Part shown: one piece after another, positions 50,053 to 59,000 of the stretch
Position numbering within the stretch: position 1 is the first letter of the stretch
Layout: the number at the start of each line of letters is the position of its first letter
NCBI GenBank assembly: GCA_942493075.1
Contig: OW818681.1
Span: 4,154,001 to 4,218,000, forward strand
Direction of reading: 5' to 3'
Source of the DNA: JBBQYD01 sp942493075
GTDB taxonomy: Bacteria > Verrucomicrobiota > Verrucomicrobiia > Limisphaerales > UBA8199
DNA length: 64,000 nucleotides
Notes under the pieces: generated by a model
Told to the model about the DNA's origin: nothing
The model's database searches: none
The model's input: the letters and a program-made list of their open reading frames with translations, nothing else
Program-made: the position numbers and the translations under genes

Positions 50053-50713
50053 GCATGTATTGATTGGTGGGATCTGCGGAGTGGCGTTGCTGGCTGCGGT
50101 CGGCTTCGGGCTGAGCGGGTGCGCGACACTTGATCGGGCGTATCGGACTGAGGTCGCGATGACCAATGCGCCGGTGGTCGAGGTGCGCACAAACATCGTG
50201 CTCGTGCCGAGCACCGTGAAAGAACCGGGTGGAACGAATCTGGTCACAGTGTTCGAAACGAACTTCGTGCCAGTGTTCGCAACGAATTACGTCCAGGTGC
50301 CGGTGACCAATCTGGTAGCGAGTCCGGGCGTAGTCGCCACGATTGACGGCACGGGGGCAGTGATCAACACGTTTGCACCTGGCATCGGGAGCATCGTGGC
50401 GTTGGCGCTTGGCGGGCTGTATCACGGGTACCGGCAAGTGAGGAACCGGCGAGTCAATGAAGCGCTGGTTCAAGGCGTGGAGACAGCCCGGGCAGTGCTC
50501 ACAACCACGCCACAAGGGCAAGCCGCCGATGCGCAACTGGTGAAGTGGCTCATGGATCACCAGAAAGAGGCCGGGGTGTTTGCAGTGGTGTCCAGACTCG
50601 TGGACGAAGTGAGCGACAATCCGGCGGCGAAGATGACGGCTCAGGAGATCGCACAGCGCGTGGAGCGGGCAACCAAGGTGGCGGCAGACAGGGAAAGTGT
50701 CGCGGCCAACTGA
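50042..50713 (+). CDS. Lipoprotein of the phage element
   Basis: 223 residues, GAAAGGA before ATG 50042. A type II signal with lipobox LSGC near residue 27, then a beta stretch repeating V-P-x-T-N words (FVPVFATNYVQVPVTN), a glycine-rich hydrophobic segment (GIGSIVALALGGLYHGY) and a helical C-terminus. Overlap with the membrane protein suggests a pair, perhaps spanning the envelope. Confidence 0.65.
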   Translation: MKSKHVLIGGICGVALLAAVGFGLSGCATLDRAYRTEVAMTNAPVVEVRTNIVLVPSTVKEPGGTNLVTVFETNFVPVFATNYVQVPVTNLVASPGVVATIDGTGAVINTFAPGIGSIVALALGGLYHGYRQVRNRRVNEALVQGVETARAVLTTTPQGQAADAQLVKWLMDHQKEAGVFAVVSRLVDEVSDNPAAKMTAQEIAQRVERATKVAADRESVAAN

Positions 50714-50738
50714 CCGTGAATGCCCATCGGGAGAGCCT

Positions 50739-51068
50739 ATGTTGCCATCAACTCTGGATATCTTGAAGTCAGTTCTGCGATCAGATCCAACGATATCGCC
50801 AGCGGAGCGGGCTGCTGTCGTGACCCGTCTCAAGGAGAAGCCGGAGGCTGCCAAACCCGAGGCTTCCCCGCTTGGGGAGGTAAGAATAGTTCGGAGGAGT
50901 GAAGCGGCCCGCCGTCTGGGGTGCTCACTCAGGACTATCGACAGCCTCGCCGCCACCGGGGCGCTGCCGAGGCGGAAGCTGCCAGGGAGAGTGAGGGGTT
51001 CTGGCTTTCTGTCGAGCGACGTGGAAGCCCTGATGGTGGTCGGGCTCCCGCAAGGAGCAGTGCGGTAA
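50739..51068 (+). CDS. Excisionase-like helix-turn-helix protein
   Basis: 109 residues from ATG 50739. SEAARRLGCSLRTIDSLAATGALPRRKLPG is a MerR/AlpA-type helix-turn-helix, similar in type to the 32134-32478 protein. It is the last gene of the element, next to a terminator and the tRNA, a usual position for recombination-directionality genes. Confidence 0.75.
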   Translation: MLPSTLDILKSVLRSDPTISPAERAAVVTRLKEKPEAAKPEASPLGEVRIVRRSEAARRLGCSLRTIDSLAATGALPRRKLPGRVRGSGFLSSDVEALMVVGLPQGAVR

Positions 51069-51095
51069 GGGGGAGAAAAAGGATCTCAATTGGGG

Positions 51096-51128
51096 GGCAG
51101 GCGCCCGGACATGTTCCGGGCGCCTGCC
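51096..51128 (+). terminator. Strong hairpin terminator at the right end of the phage element
   Basis: GGCAGGCGCCCGG (51096-51108) and CCGGGCGCCTGCC (51116-51128) form a perfect 13-bp stem with a 7-nt loop, followed by GTTTTAG. It ends the rightward transcript before the tRNA. Confidence 0.8.
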
Positions 51129-51148
51129 GTTTTAGGGGGTATTTTGCG

Positions 51149-51171
51149 GCACTAGATCGAGGATCTAGTGC
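51149..51171. repeat. Perfect palindrome near the tRNA
   Basis: GCACTAGATC-gag-GATCTAGTGC, followed by AT-rich DNA with the near-direct pair TTGGTTACAAA / TTGGTGACAAT. It may be protein-binding DNA at the element border; nothing else is seen in 51172-51330. Confidence 0.5.
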
Positions 51172-51330
51172 AATAAATTTGGTTACAAATTGGTGACAAT
51201 TCTCGCACCGTTTTGGAAAAGCGGGCGGAAGCGAGGAAGAGCGAGAAAGCGGGAAGGGTCAAAAGCGGCATGACGCTGATCACCCTGTAAAATAAGGGTA
51301 AAACGAGTGTTTTGAGGGGAAATTTTGAGG

Positions 51331-51415
51331 TGGTGCCCGCGACAGGACTTGAACCTGTACGATGTTACTCACTAGAACCTGAATCTAGCGCGTCTGCCAA
51401 TTCCGCCACGCGGGC
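51331..51415 (-). tRNA. tRNA-Leu (anticodon CAG), CCA encoded
   Basis: On the minus strand the gene starts GCCCGCGTGGCGGAATTGGC and ends with GCGGGC-A-CCA. The anticodon stem CTAGA/TCTAG encloses TTCAGGT, giving CAG. A long variable arm (GAGTAACATC) and the T-loop GGTTCAAGTCC are present. Its 3' end faces the phage element, the usual integration side. Confidence 0.95.
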
Positions 51416-51567
51416 AAAACTTACTCGCAACAGCCTGAATGGCTGCGTGCCTGCCAGCGAGCCCTTTGCGATGCAATCGAGCCGCTAGCAACGGCAACTA
51501 CTATGGCAGAATTCCTTGGGGCGGCAAGATCATTTGTGAAAAACTCAACGCGCCCGCCACAGCCCAG

Positions 51568-52224
51568 TCACCCCTGGGAGTCCTGCGGTTTTACGCCAGG
51601 GTTTCCTAGAAAGCGAACGACGGCTTCGGTTCGCGAATGCACGTGAAGCTTTTCGTAAATACGCCGGATGTAGGTGCGGGTTGTATCCATACTCACGCCC
51701 AACTCTTCCCCGATCTGTTTGTAGGCGTAGCCTTGTGCCAGGAAGTGCAGTACCTGCCTTTCGCGGGTTGAAAGGTCTTCATTGTCCTTTCTTGCGTGGG
51801 TGCCTTGTTGGAAGAATTGCACCACCTTCCGAGCAATCGGCCCGGACATCGGAGAACCACCGCTATGGACCTCGCGGATGGCTTCGAGCATTTTTGATGG
51901 CTCCGCGCGCTTCAAGAGATAGCCGCTCGCCCCGGCAGCCAGGGCTTTAAAGATCTTATCCGTATCCTCGTAAACAGTGAGCATCAGGATATGCAAGGAA
52001 GGCACGGCAACCTTCAGTTGCCGCGTGCATTCTATCCCATCCAATCCGGACATATTGATATCCATCAGCACGACGTCTGGCGGCTCGTTGGGAATGCCCG
52101 CCAGGGCCTCCTGCCCGGAGGCGTAGGCGTGCAGGCAGCGAAAGCCTTTTGCAGCCCGAAGATACTGCGAAATGCTGTCGCGCAGCCCGGGGTCATCATC
52201 GACGATAGAAACGGTTAGTATCAT
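51568..52224 (-). CDS. NarL/LuxR-type response regulator
   Basis: 218 residues. Receiver domain with acidic pocket DDD (about 9-11), phosphoacceptor Asp in VVLMDINMSG, Thr in MLTVYED and Lys in YLLKRAE; then a LuxR helix-turn-helix (LSTRERQVLHFLAQGYAYKQ). Its start overlaps the kinase stop (ATGA), so the two form a coupled two-component system. Confidence 0.95.
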   Translation of the reverse strand: MILTVSIVDDDPGLRDSISQYLRAAKGFRCLHAYASGQEALAGIPNEPPDVVLMDINMSGLDGIECTRQLKVAVPSLHILMLTVYEDTDKIFKALAAGASGYLLKRAEPSKMLEAIREVHSGGSPMSGPIARKVVQFFQQGTHARKDNEDLSTRERQVLHFLAQGYAYKQIGEELGVSMDTTRTYIRRIYEKLHVHSRTEAVVRFLGNPGVKPQDSQG

Positions 52225-55200
52225 TTATGTGCGTGGCGGTTACGCTGGCTGCCCAGCGGAAAACGAAAAATCACCGTCGTGCCGGCCCCGGGTTGACTGA
52301 CAATCTCACAAGTGCCTCCCACGGAGCGCAGACGATCCCGCATATTCGCCAGCCCATCCTGCTCGGGGGCCACATTTGATGCAACGTCAAATCCGCGGCC
52401 TTCATCCTGCACCTGCACCTCAAAAGCCTCATCGTCCTGCACGCGCATTGCGACGAAAACCTTCGGTGCCCGAGCGTGCTTCAGACAATTATTCAACGCC
52501 TCCTCAAAGGCGAGGAACACGTTGTGGCGCAGTTCGGCGGAGAGCGAGACCACCGGAAACTGGAGTGGCATTTCGATCTGAAAGTCACACGCCGTTCCTT
52601 GAAAATACTCGCGAGCGTGCTGCTCCAAATACCCGGCCAACTGCTCCAGATTATCGTTCCGTGGGTTTACAGCCCACACAATTTCATCAAGCGCCTGGAG
52701 CAACTCTCGTGAGGTGGTGGCGATCGCCTCAATCGGCGGCATGGGAGGCATTCCACCCGCGGCTGAACCACGAGCAATCTCGCTCAGGAATGAAATGCGA
52801 GTGAGCTTGGAGCCGATCTCATCGTGCATGTCCTGAGCGATCCGCGCCCGCTCCCGCTCCATCGAGTGCCGCTGTTCGGCAGCCAGCAACCGGCGTTCGA
52901 GCCGGCGGGTAGAGATAAAACGCGCGGCAGCCCAGATGCTGGCCGTGGTGGCAATCCCGGTAAGCGCAAGAAACCACCAGGATTTCCACAACGGCGGTAT
53001 GACGATAACACCAAGGCTCGCACCAGTCTCATTCCAAATCCCTTCAGCGTTGGCAGCGATCACATGGAATCGGTAATCCCCGGCTGGCAGCGGGCCATAA
53101 TGAGCACGACGTCCAACATCCGTCTCCACCCAATCGGAATCGAAGTTCTCGAGCTGATGCCGGAATCGCACCTTTTGTGGAGCGGTAAAGCTAATCGCGC
53201 TGAACTCAAAATCGACGCTCCGCACACCGGGACCGAGCTTAAGAACACCATTTTCCGGCAGGGGTTCCGGTTGCCCATTGATCAGCACCCGTTCAAGAAT
53301 CACGGGGGGCGCCGGCTCGGCTCCCGGATTCTCAATTTGACCAAGTGGCAGCAATTCAGTTGTGCAGGCAATCCAAAGTGCTTTGTGCCCATGCGCCACG
53401 GCAGGCCAACCGCGGGCGCATTTAAAACCATCCAACTCCGATCCGGCAAGCGCGGGGGCAAATGCTATCGATTCTCGCGCTCCGGAAACGTAAGCCTCCA
53501 CCACCGCGGACTTGGTCTTGTATAGATTCTCGTCGGTGGCTAACCAGAATAATCCGCTGTCGGCTTGCGTGATCATCTGAACGTAGTCTGATGCCAGGCC
53601 TTGCTTGCGTGTGAGCGGAATCCATGTGTCTCCCTGACGGCAAAAGGCCCCCGCTCCACCACTGCAAACCCACAGACGGCCACGGCGATCCTCAAAGAGG
53701 CAGTTGATGGGGCGACCCACCAGTGCTGAGGGAGCTGCCATGCGCGCCAGGCTGTTACCATCCCAATACAAAAGCAATCCGCTCTCCGTTCCAGCCAGGA
53801 GTGTCTCCCCATTCTCTGGAAGCAGGGCCGTTATAGCGCCTAAGCCGGTGATGGCAGAACCACCACAGGTTTGCACCACGTTACCGCGGATGCGGTGAAG
53901 GGTGCCGGCTTGAGTCCCCACCCAAATTGTCTCCCCATCCCGGGCGGTAGCGACGGATCGAATTTGATCATCCTGCAATCCATCGGCTGTAGTAAGCCGC
54001 CGTTGGCGAGTACCGGAAAGAACTACGATGCCGTTGCCACCGGTTCCCACCCACAGATTCGTTTTGCCGTCAACGCACAGAGAATTGATTTGTGCGACAC
54101 CTGCCAAAAAACCGCCTCCGCTCCACTGTTCTGCGCGCGTCCCGTTCCAGTGCCACAGTCCGGTATCGGCGCTGCCCACCCATAGTCCTCCAGCGGAGTC
54201 GTTGGCGATCGCGGTGATGCGCTGGGAATTGAGCCCCTCATTCAGGCCGATGGACCGCAAGCGGCGCGTGCGCAATCGCGCAAGCCCATTGCCTCCGGTG
54301 CCGATCCAGAGGTTTCCCCAGCGATCCGCATGCAGCGCCCGAATATCGCATTGCTCCAACCCCTCGCGTCCACCCACGGCCTCAAACCGGCCATTCTGAA
54401 ATCGGAACAATCCCTGGCCGCTGGTGCCAATCCAGAAATCCCCATTGCCCTGCTCGCAAATGGTCCACACGCGGGAAGAGGTCAGGCTGAAAGACGGAAA
54501 GCTATTGAGGCTTCGGCCCTGAGTTACGTTGAGCAGGAAGGTGGCACCGAAAGCCCACAAGTTGCCCGCGCGATCCTCATAAGCACCGATGAACTCCGCA
54601 TTTCTGCCTTGAGGCAGTTGTTCTGCGCTGAACGGGGCGGCCTGCCCATTCTGCAGGCGGAAAACTCCAGATCGGGTAGTGACCCATAGGGCACCCGCTT
54701 CTCCGGCGTGCAGGGCTACAATGCTGTCGTCTTTGCGAGTAGCAGAAGTTTGAAACCGGAATAGCTGCCCACGATCCCAATAATTGAGTCCATTCTGGGT
54801 ACCTATCCAGACTTTGCCGTTGGAATCTTCCGCCAGGCTTGTTACCGCATCGCCGGCGAGCCCTGCAGTGCCTGTGTAACGCTCAACGCGGTTTTGCAGC
54901 AGGCGAAAGACGCCTTTGCCTTGTGTGCCGACCCAGAGGCCACCCTTCTGGTCCTCAAGCAGGGCAGTAACCACCACGTCACGCAGGCCCATGTCCTGTC
55001 CAATGGGAGTGAACACCAATCCATCAAAGCGAGCCACACCTGAGCCGGTTCCCACCCAGACATACCCATCCCGGGTTTGGAGCAGCGCATTAACAGTGTT
55101 GTGAGGCAGCCCTTGAGTCGTGCGCCAAAAATTGACCAGATAATCATTTTCCGTTTCAGGAGGGGTGATTCTCGGATGCTCCTGCGCTGTCGCCGGGAGG

Positions 55201-55313
55201 AGCATCGAGAAAGAGACCGCAAGAATGACGAGCCACCAGGGCAATCGCTCACGAATGCCCGAAGCAAAGACCCTGGAGCTGGCGCTCTGGAACGGCACGG
55301 TTACATGATACAA
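52221..55313 (-). CDS. Propeller-type sensor histidine kinase
   Basis: 1030 residues; TTG 55313 or GTG 55298 may be the start. A signal peptide/anchor (WWLVILAVSFSMLLPATAQ) leads to about a dozen Reg_prop repeats (DGYVWVGTGSGVARFDG type) building two seven-bladed propellers. A Y_Y_Y domain (about 700-770, VRFRHQLENFDSDW) follows, then a membrane helix (WWFLALTGIATTASIWAA). The cytoplasmic part has a HisKA_3 box (RIAQDMHDEIGSKLTRISFL, His phosphorylated) and an HATPase (EEALNNCLKHA, DEGRGFD, GLANMRDRL). This type often senses glycan breakdown products in Bacteroidetes and related phyla (family knowledge); GH2 genes lie nearby. Confidence 0.93.
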   Translation of the reverse strand: MYHVTVPFQSASSRVFASGIRERLPWWLVILAVSFSMLLPATAQEHPRITPPETENDYLVNFWRTTQGLPHNTVNALLQTRDGYVWVGTGSGVARFDGLVFTPIGQDMGLRDVVVTALLEDQKGGLWVGTQGKGVFRLLQNRVERYTGTAGLAGDAVTSLAEDSNGKVWIGTQNGLNYWDRGQLFRFQTSATRKDDSIVALHAGEAGALWVTTRSGVFRLQNGQAAPFSAEQLPQGRNAEFIGAYEDRAGNLWAFGATFLLNVTQGRSLNSFPSFSLTSSRVWTICEQGNGDFWIGTSGQGLFRFQNGRFEAVGGREGLEQCDIRALHADRWGNLWIGTGGNGLARLRTRRLRSIGLNEGLNSQRITAIANDSAGGLWVGSADTGLWHWNGTRAEQWSGGGFLAGVAQINSLCVDGKTNLWVGTGGNGIVVLSGTRQRRLTTADGLQDDQIRSVATARDGETIWVGTQAGTLHRIRGNVVQTCGGSAITGLGAITALLPENGETLLAGTESGLLLYWDGNSLARMAAPSALVGRPINCLFEDRRGRLWVCSGGAGAFCRQGDTWIPLTRKQGLASDYVQMITQADSGLFWLATDENLYKTKSAVVEAYVSGARESIAFAPALAGSELDGFKCARGWPAVAHGHKALWIACTTELLPLGQIENPGAEPAPPVILERVLINGQPEPLPENGVLKLGPGVRSVDFEFSAISFTAPQKVRFRHQLENFDSDWVETDVGRRAHYGPLPAGDYRFHVIAANAEGIWNETGASLGVIVIPPLWKSWWFLALTGIATTASIWAAARFISTRRLERRLLAAEQRHSMERERARIAQDMHDEIGSKLTRISFLSEIARGSAAGGMPPMPPIEAIATTSRELLQALDEIVWAVNPRNDNLEQLAGYLEQHAREYFQGTACDFQIEMPLQFPVVSLSAELRHNVFLAFEEALNNCLKHARAPKVFVAMRVQDDEAFEVQVQDEGRGFDVASNVAPEQDGLANMRDRLRSVGGTCEIVSQPGAGTTVIFRFPLGSQRNRHAHK

Positions 55314-55522
55314 GTGACACCCCCTGGATCAATGCAAATGCGAGCGCACGGCGTGGGACCACTAAGGCGAGGATGAGGTTTCCACCTCCCCTGAGGCTCG
55401 TTAGAATGGCCGGTTTTCGAGGATTCTGGCGCTCCCGTCCCTCATTTTGAGGCCTCGTTGGCGATTTTGGGGCTCACTGTCCCTTGACGTCAGCCACTCT
55501 TTGGTAGATTTTGCTAACAACT

Positions 55523-56008
55523 ATGAAGAAACTAATCGCATCAGTCGTACTCTGCGCGGCGGCCCTCAGTGCTTCCGCCGAGCAAAGCTTCTTACAGCTA
55601 TCGCTGACGCCGGATATTGCCCTTCAATCACGGGACACCGTGATCAAAGGCTTGTCCCTGAGCATTTGGGGTGAAAACGAGCAAGGCGGGTTGGCCATCG
55701 GCTTCGTTAACGGGAGCACAGGAGACAGTTCCGGCTTGAGCTGGGGACTGGTGAATTATGCAGAGAATTACACGGGAGTACATCTCGGTATTGTGAACGT
55801 GGCCCACGAAAGCTTCACCGGGCTGCAATGGGGCACGGTCAATGTCGCCAAGGACTACAAGGGTCTGCAGGCAGGGTTCATCAACTACACTGAGAGCCTC
55901 AACGGCGTGCAACTTGGGTTCGTCAATATCGTGATGGACAACCCTTGGTTTGAAGAGTTTCCCAACAAACTGGCCAAAGGATTTCCGTTCGTGAACTGGT
56001 CCTTCTAA
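55523..56008 (+). CDS. Secreted LA_2272-like surface-repeat protein
   Basis: 161 residues from ATG 55523. Signal peptide MKKLIASVVLCAAALSASA, then about six tandem units of the type GLQ-x-G-x-VN-x-x (GLAIGFVNG, GLSWGLVNYAE, GVHLGIVNVAH, GLQWGTVNVAK, GLQAGFINYTE, GVQLGFVNIV), the pattern of LA_2272 surface repeats that should form a small beta-helix. It is a monocistronic gene with a clear terminator. Role unknown, exported. Confidence 0.85.
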   Translation: MKKLIASVVLCAAALSASAEQSFLQLSLTPDIALQSRDTVIKGLSLSIWGENEQGGLAIGFVNGSTGDSSGLSWGLVNYAENYTGVHLGIVNVAHESFTGLQWGTVNVAKDYKGLQAGFINYTESLNGVQLGFVNIVMDNPWFEEFPNKLAKGFPFVNWSF

Positions 56009-56030
56009 AGATCGTTCTCTGACTTTTCGC

Positions 56031-56065
56031 GGGGGCGCATCGTGATCGATGCGCCCCCTTTGCTT
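56031..56065 (+). terminator. Rho-independent terminator of the surface-repeat gene
   Basis: GGGGGCGCATCG (56031-56042) and CGATGCGCCCCC (56047-56058), loop TGAT, followed by TTTGCTTT. It lies between convergent genes and favours the plus-strand transcript. Confidence 0.88.
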
Positions 56066-59000
56066 TAATCCAACTCCGCAGACACTCGATAGAACTGCGG
56101 CCCCTGTCCGGCAACAGTAGGAACGCGAAAAGTGAACGGCAAGGCTGCGGGATTCGTCCGCAGAACTGGAACCCAGTGTCCGGCTGCGAGATTCTCGCAC
56201 GCATACACCACGTAGCTGGGCCCAATTGCCCCATCCACCTGCATTTGGAATGCATTTTCCTTAACTGCTGCCCCGGTCACAACAGGCACCGGCATGCTAA
56301 AGAGAACCCCTTGTGGGACAACCTCGCGTAGCTGGCTGGGGCTGATCCACTCCAAGCTCACCGATGCGTCCCCTGCCCCGTCAAAATACTCGACCTTAAT
56401 AGTGTATCGGTGCCCACCCTCCAGTGGGATGCTGCCCGTACGGGAGATCGTGCTGGAAGGGTTGGTGCTCCAGGTATCGATCAGTAACTCTCCGTCCACC
56501 CACAACCGAGCCCCGTCATTGGCCGTCAGATGAAACGTGTACACCTCATTGTAACGCGGCTGGATTAGCCCGGTCCACCGCGAGGAGAAGCCATCCGCAG
56601 GCACTCCAGTAGCCGGAGGTGCTGTTCCCCAGGAAAAGTTCAACTCGGGATCATTCCGGGTTATCGCCGCTCCCGCCAGGTTTGTGCCAGTGAAATACTC
56701 GCCCAACCATCCTGCCCCATTCTCAACCCACACCGGCAACTCCGAGACGGGCGGCGGCACAAGAGTTGTCCGCAAATTGATGCCAACATCGATATACTGC
56801 CCACCCCCGGTTTGATGGCAGTGGACGGCGAGCACATTCCCTGGTCCGGACACGATAGCGGCTATGGCGGCCGCGCTTATCGGGATTGGTCCATAGGCGG
56901 TGGTGTATCCTGAAGCGGATGCTGCAAGCACACCATTGAGGTAGATCTCAACCGCCTCGTCATGGTGGACGCTCAGCACGAGATTGCTCAGCGCCGCGGG
57001 AGTAAGTGTGCTCGCATCGAACGTACGCCGCAGCCATATGTCAGCCGTGTTCCAGAGAGTTCCAATCACGGCTTCCGGAGTGCCTGCTGTGCCAAAGCCT
57101 CCCGGGCCAGCAGGCCACGACGAGTCGTTGTAAGTCCGATTCATCCAATCTGCGCCGGGATTACTGAATGTATATTTCCACGTCTGAGCCGCGTCCTGAG
57201 AAGTTGCCACTATCGCCGTGTTCGAATAGACGCCCATGGTTGAAGTCACGGCGGCACGCACCCGCCGAAGGTCCGGCTTGAGAACTTGTCGATCGTAAGT
57301 GTAGAAGCCATTTAACTCGGTCTCGACATCGGTGATCTGCGTATAGACTGCGGCACTCAGACCGTCGTTTTGGACGAAGTCTGAGAGCATGCTGCAGAAG
57401 GCCTCGAACTTCAGTGTGAGGTCCGCTCCATCGGTAGCCCCGACATATCCCCAGCCGGAGGCCCATGTGTGGTTGGTGATACCCAGGCCCACCCCGCCGA
57501 ATTCTCCATTCACCACCGCCCGAGTGGCGTTCACTGGACAACTCGGATTCGGGTAGGAATGGGAGTCCTCCATGTGGCCCACATCGTAATAAGTCCAACC
57601 GCTCGCACAATTCACCAGGCGTGATGGATCGAGCGCCATCACATCTGAAGTCACCCGGACGGTATCGTATTGCCCCCATCCTTCATTGAAAACGGTCCAC
57701 ACGATGATTGATGGCGCGTTCCAATGCGTGCCAATCATCCGTTCCATTTCTCGCTCGTAGTTGGCTTTGCTGGCTTCTGTAATATCCTGGCCCGTTGCCA
57801 TCGATGGCATATCCTGCCAGACAACCAAGCCGAGTTTATCCGTATAATAATACCAGCGGCGCGGTTCGACTTTGACGTGTTTGCGGATAAAGTTGAATCC
57901 CAAGGCTTTTGACTGCTCGATATCTTCTCTCATCGCCAGGTCTGTTGGAGGTGTCAGGATACCATCGGGCCAATAGCCCTGGTCCAGCGGACCGAACTGG
58001 AACATGAACTCGTTGTTCAGGAACATCTTCACGTAGCCGTCATTGGTTCCGAGGCTTATTTTGCGCATGCCGAAGTAGCTCTCTACAACGTCAACCGGCT
58101 GGGAATCACTTACCAAACTGAGGCGAAGATCATAGAGGAATGGATTAGTAGGAGACCACAGTTTGGCGGAGGGAACAGGCAGGTAAAACTCGGCCCCAGG
58201 AGTCCCTGAAACAGAACCGACTTGATTGGTTCCATCATAAGCGGTCGCGACGACCTGGAAACCTTCAACAGCCCCACTGGCATCCACCTGAATCTTTAGC
58301 CGGTGGGAGTCAATGTCCGGCACCAGCCGGATATCTGAGATTGCAGCAGACGGTACGGGCTCGACCCAGACTGTTTGCCAGATGCCCGAACACGTGGTGT
58401 ACCAAATCCCACCCGGGCTGAGCCGCTGCTTTCCCAGGGGAGGCTGAGCAGGTCCGGAAGTAGAGTCGCTCGGATCGTACACTCGCACTAACAGAATCTG
58501 GAGGCCGCTGTTGGTGAGATGAGGAGTTATGTCGAAGCTGAACGGATCAAACCCTCCACGGTGAACACCCAGGCTCACGCCATTCAGAAAGGGCTCACAT
58601 TCCCAATCGACCGCTTCGAAGTGCAGTAAAAGCCGTTGTCCTTGCCAGTTTGCGGGCACATTGAAGGTCCTTTTGTACCAGGCCCGCTCATGATGTTCCA
58701 TCACGCCGGAGATCGCTGATTCCATGCAGAACGGAACCAGGATGGAGCGCGCCAGGTTGTAGCTCGGCATTGAGTCGTCTGCCTTGCCCGGCTGCCATTG
58801 CCAGATTCCATTCAGATTAAGCCAATTGCTGCGCACCATCTGGGGGCGCGGATATTCTGGCCAGGGATTGGCAGGATCAACCTGCTGCGCCCAATCCGTC
58901 ATGACGGGAGCTTGCTTGAGCTGCCATGGCAACGTTTCTGGTGCGGTAGCAATTTGAAGATCGATGGTTTGATTGTTTGAATTAGTCTGCAACTGGGCTG

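Noticed and set aside
26000..51330. Integrase or serine recombinase of the phage element.
   Set aside because: No ORF shows the R-H-R-Y set or a resolvase catalytic Ser domain; one may lie outside the window.
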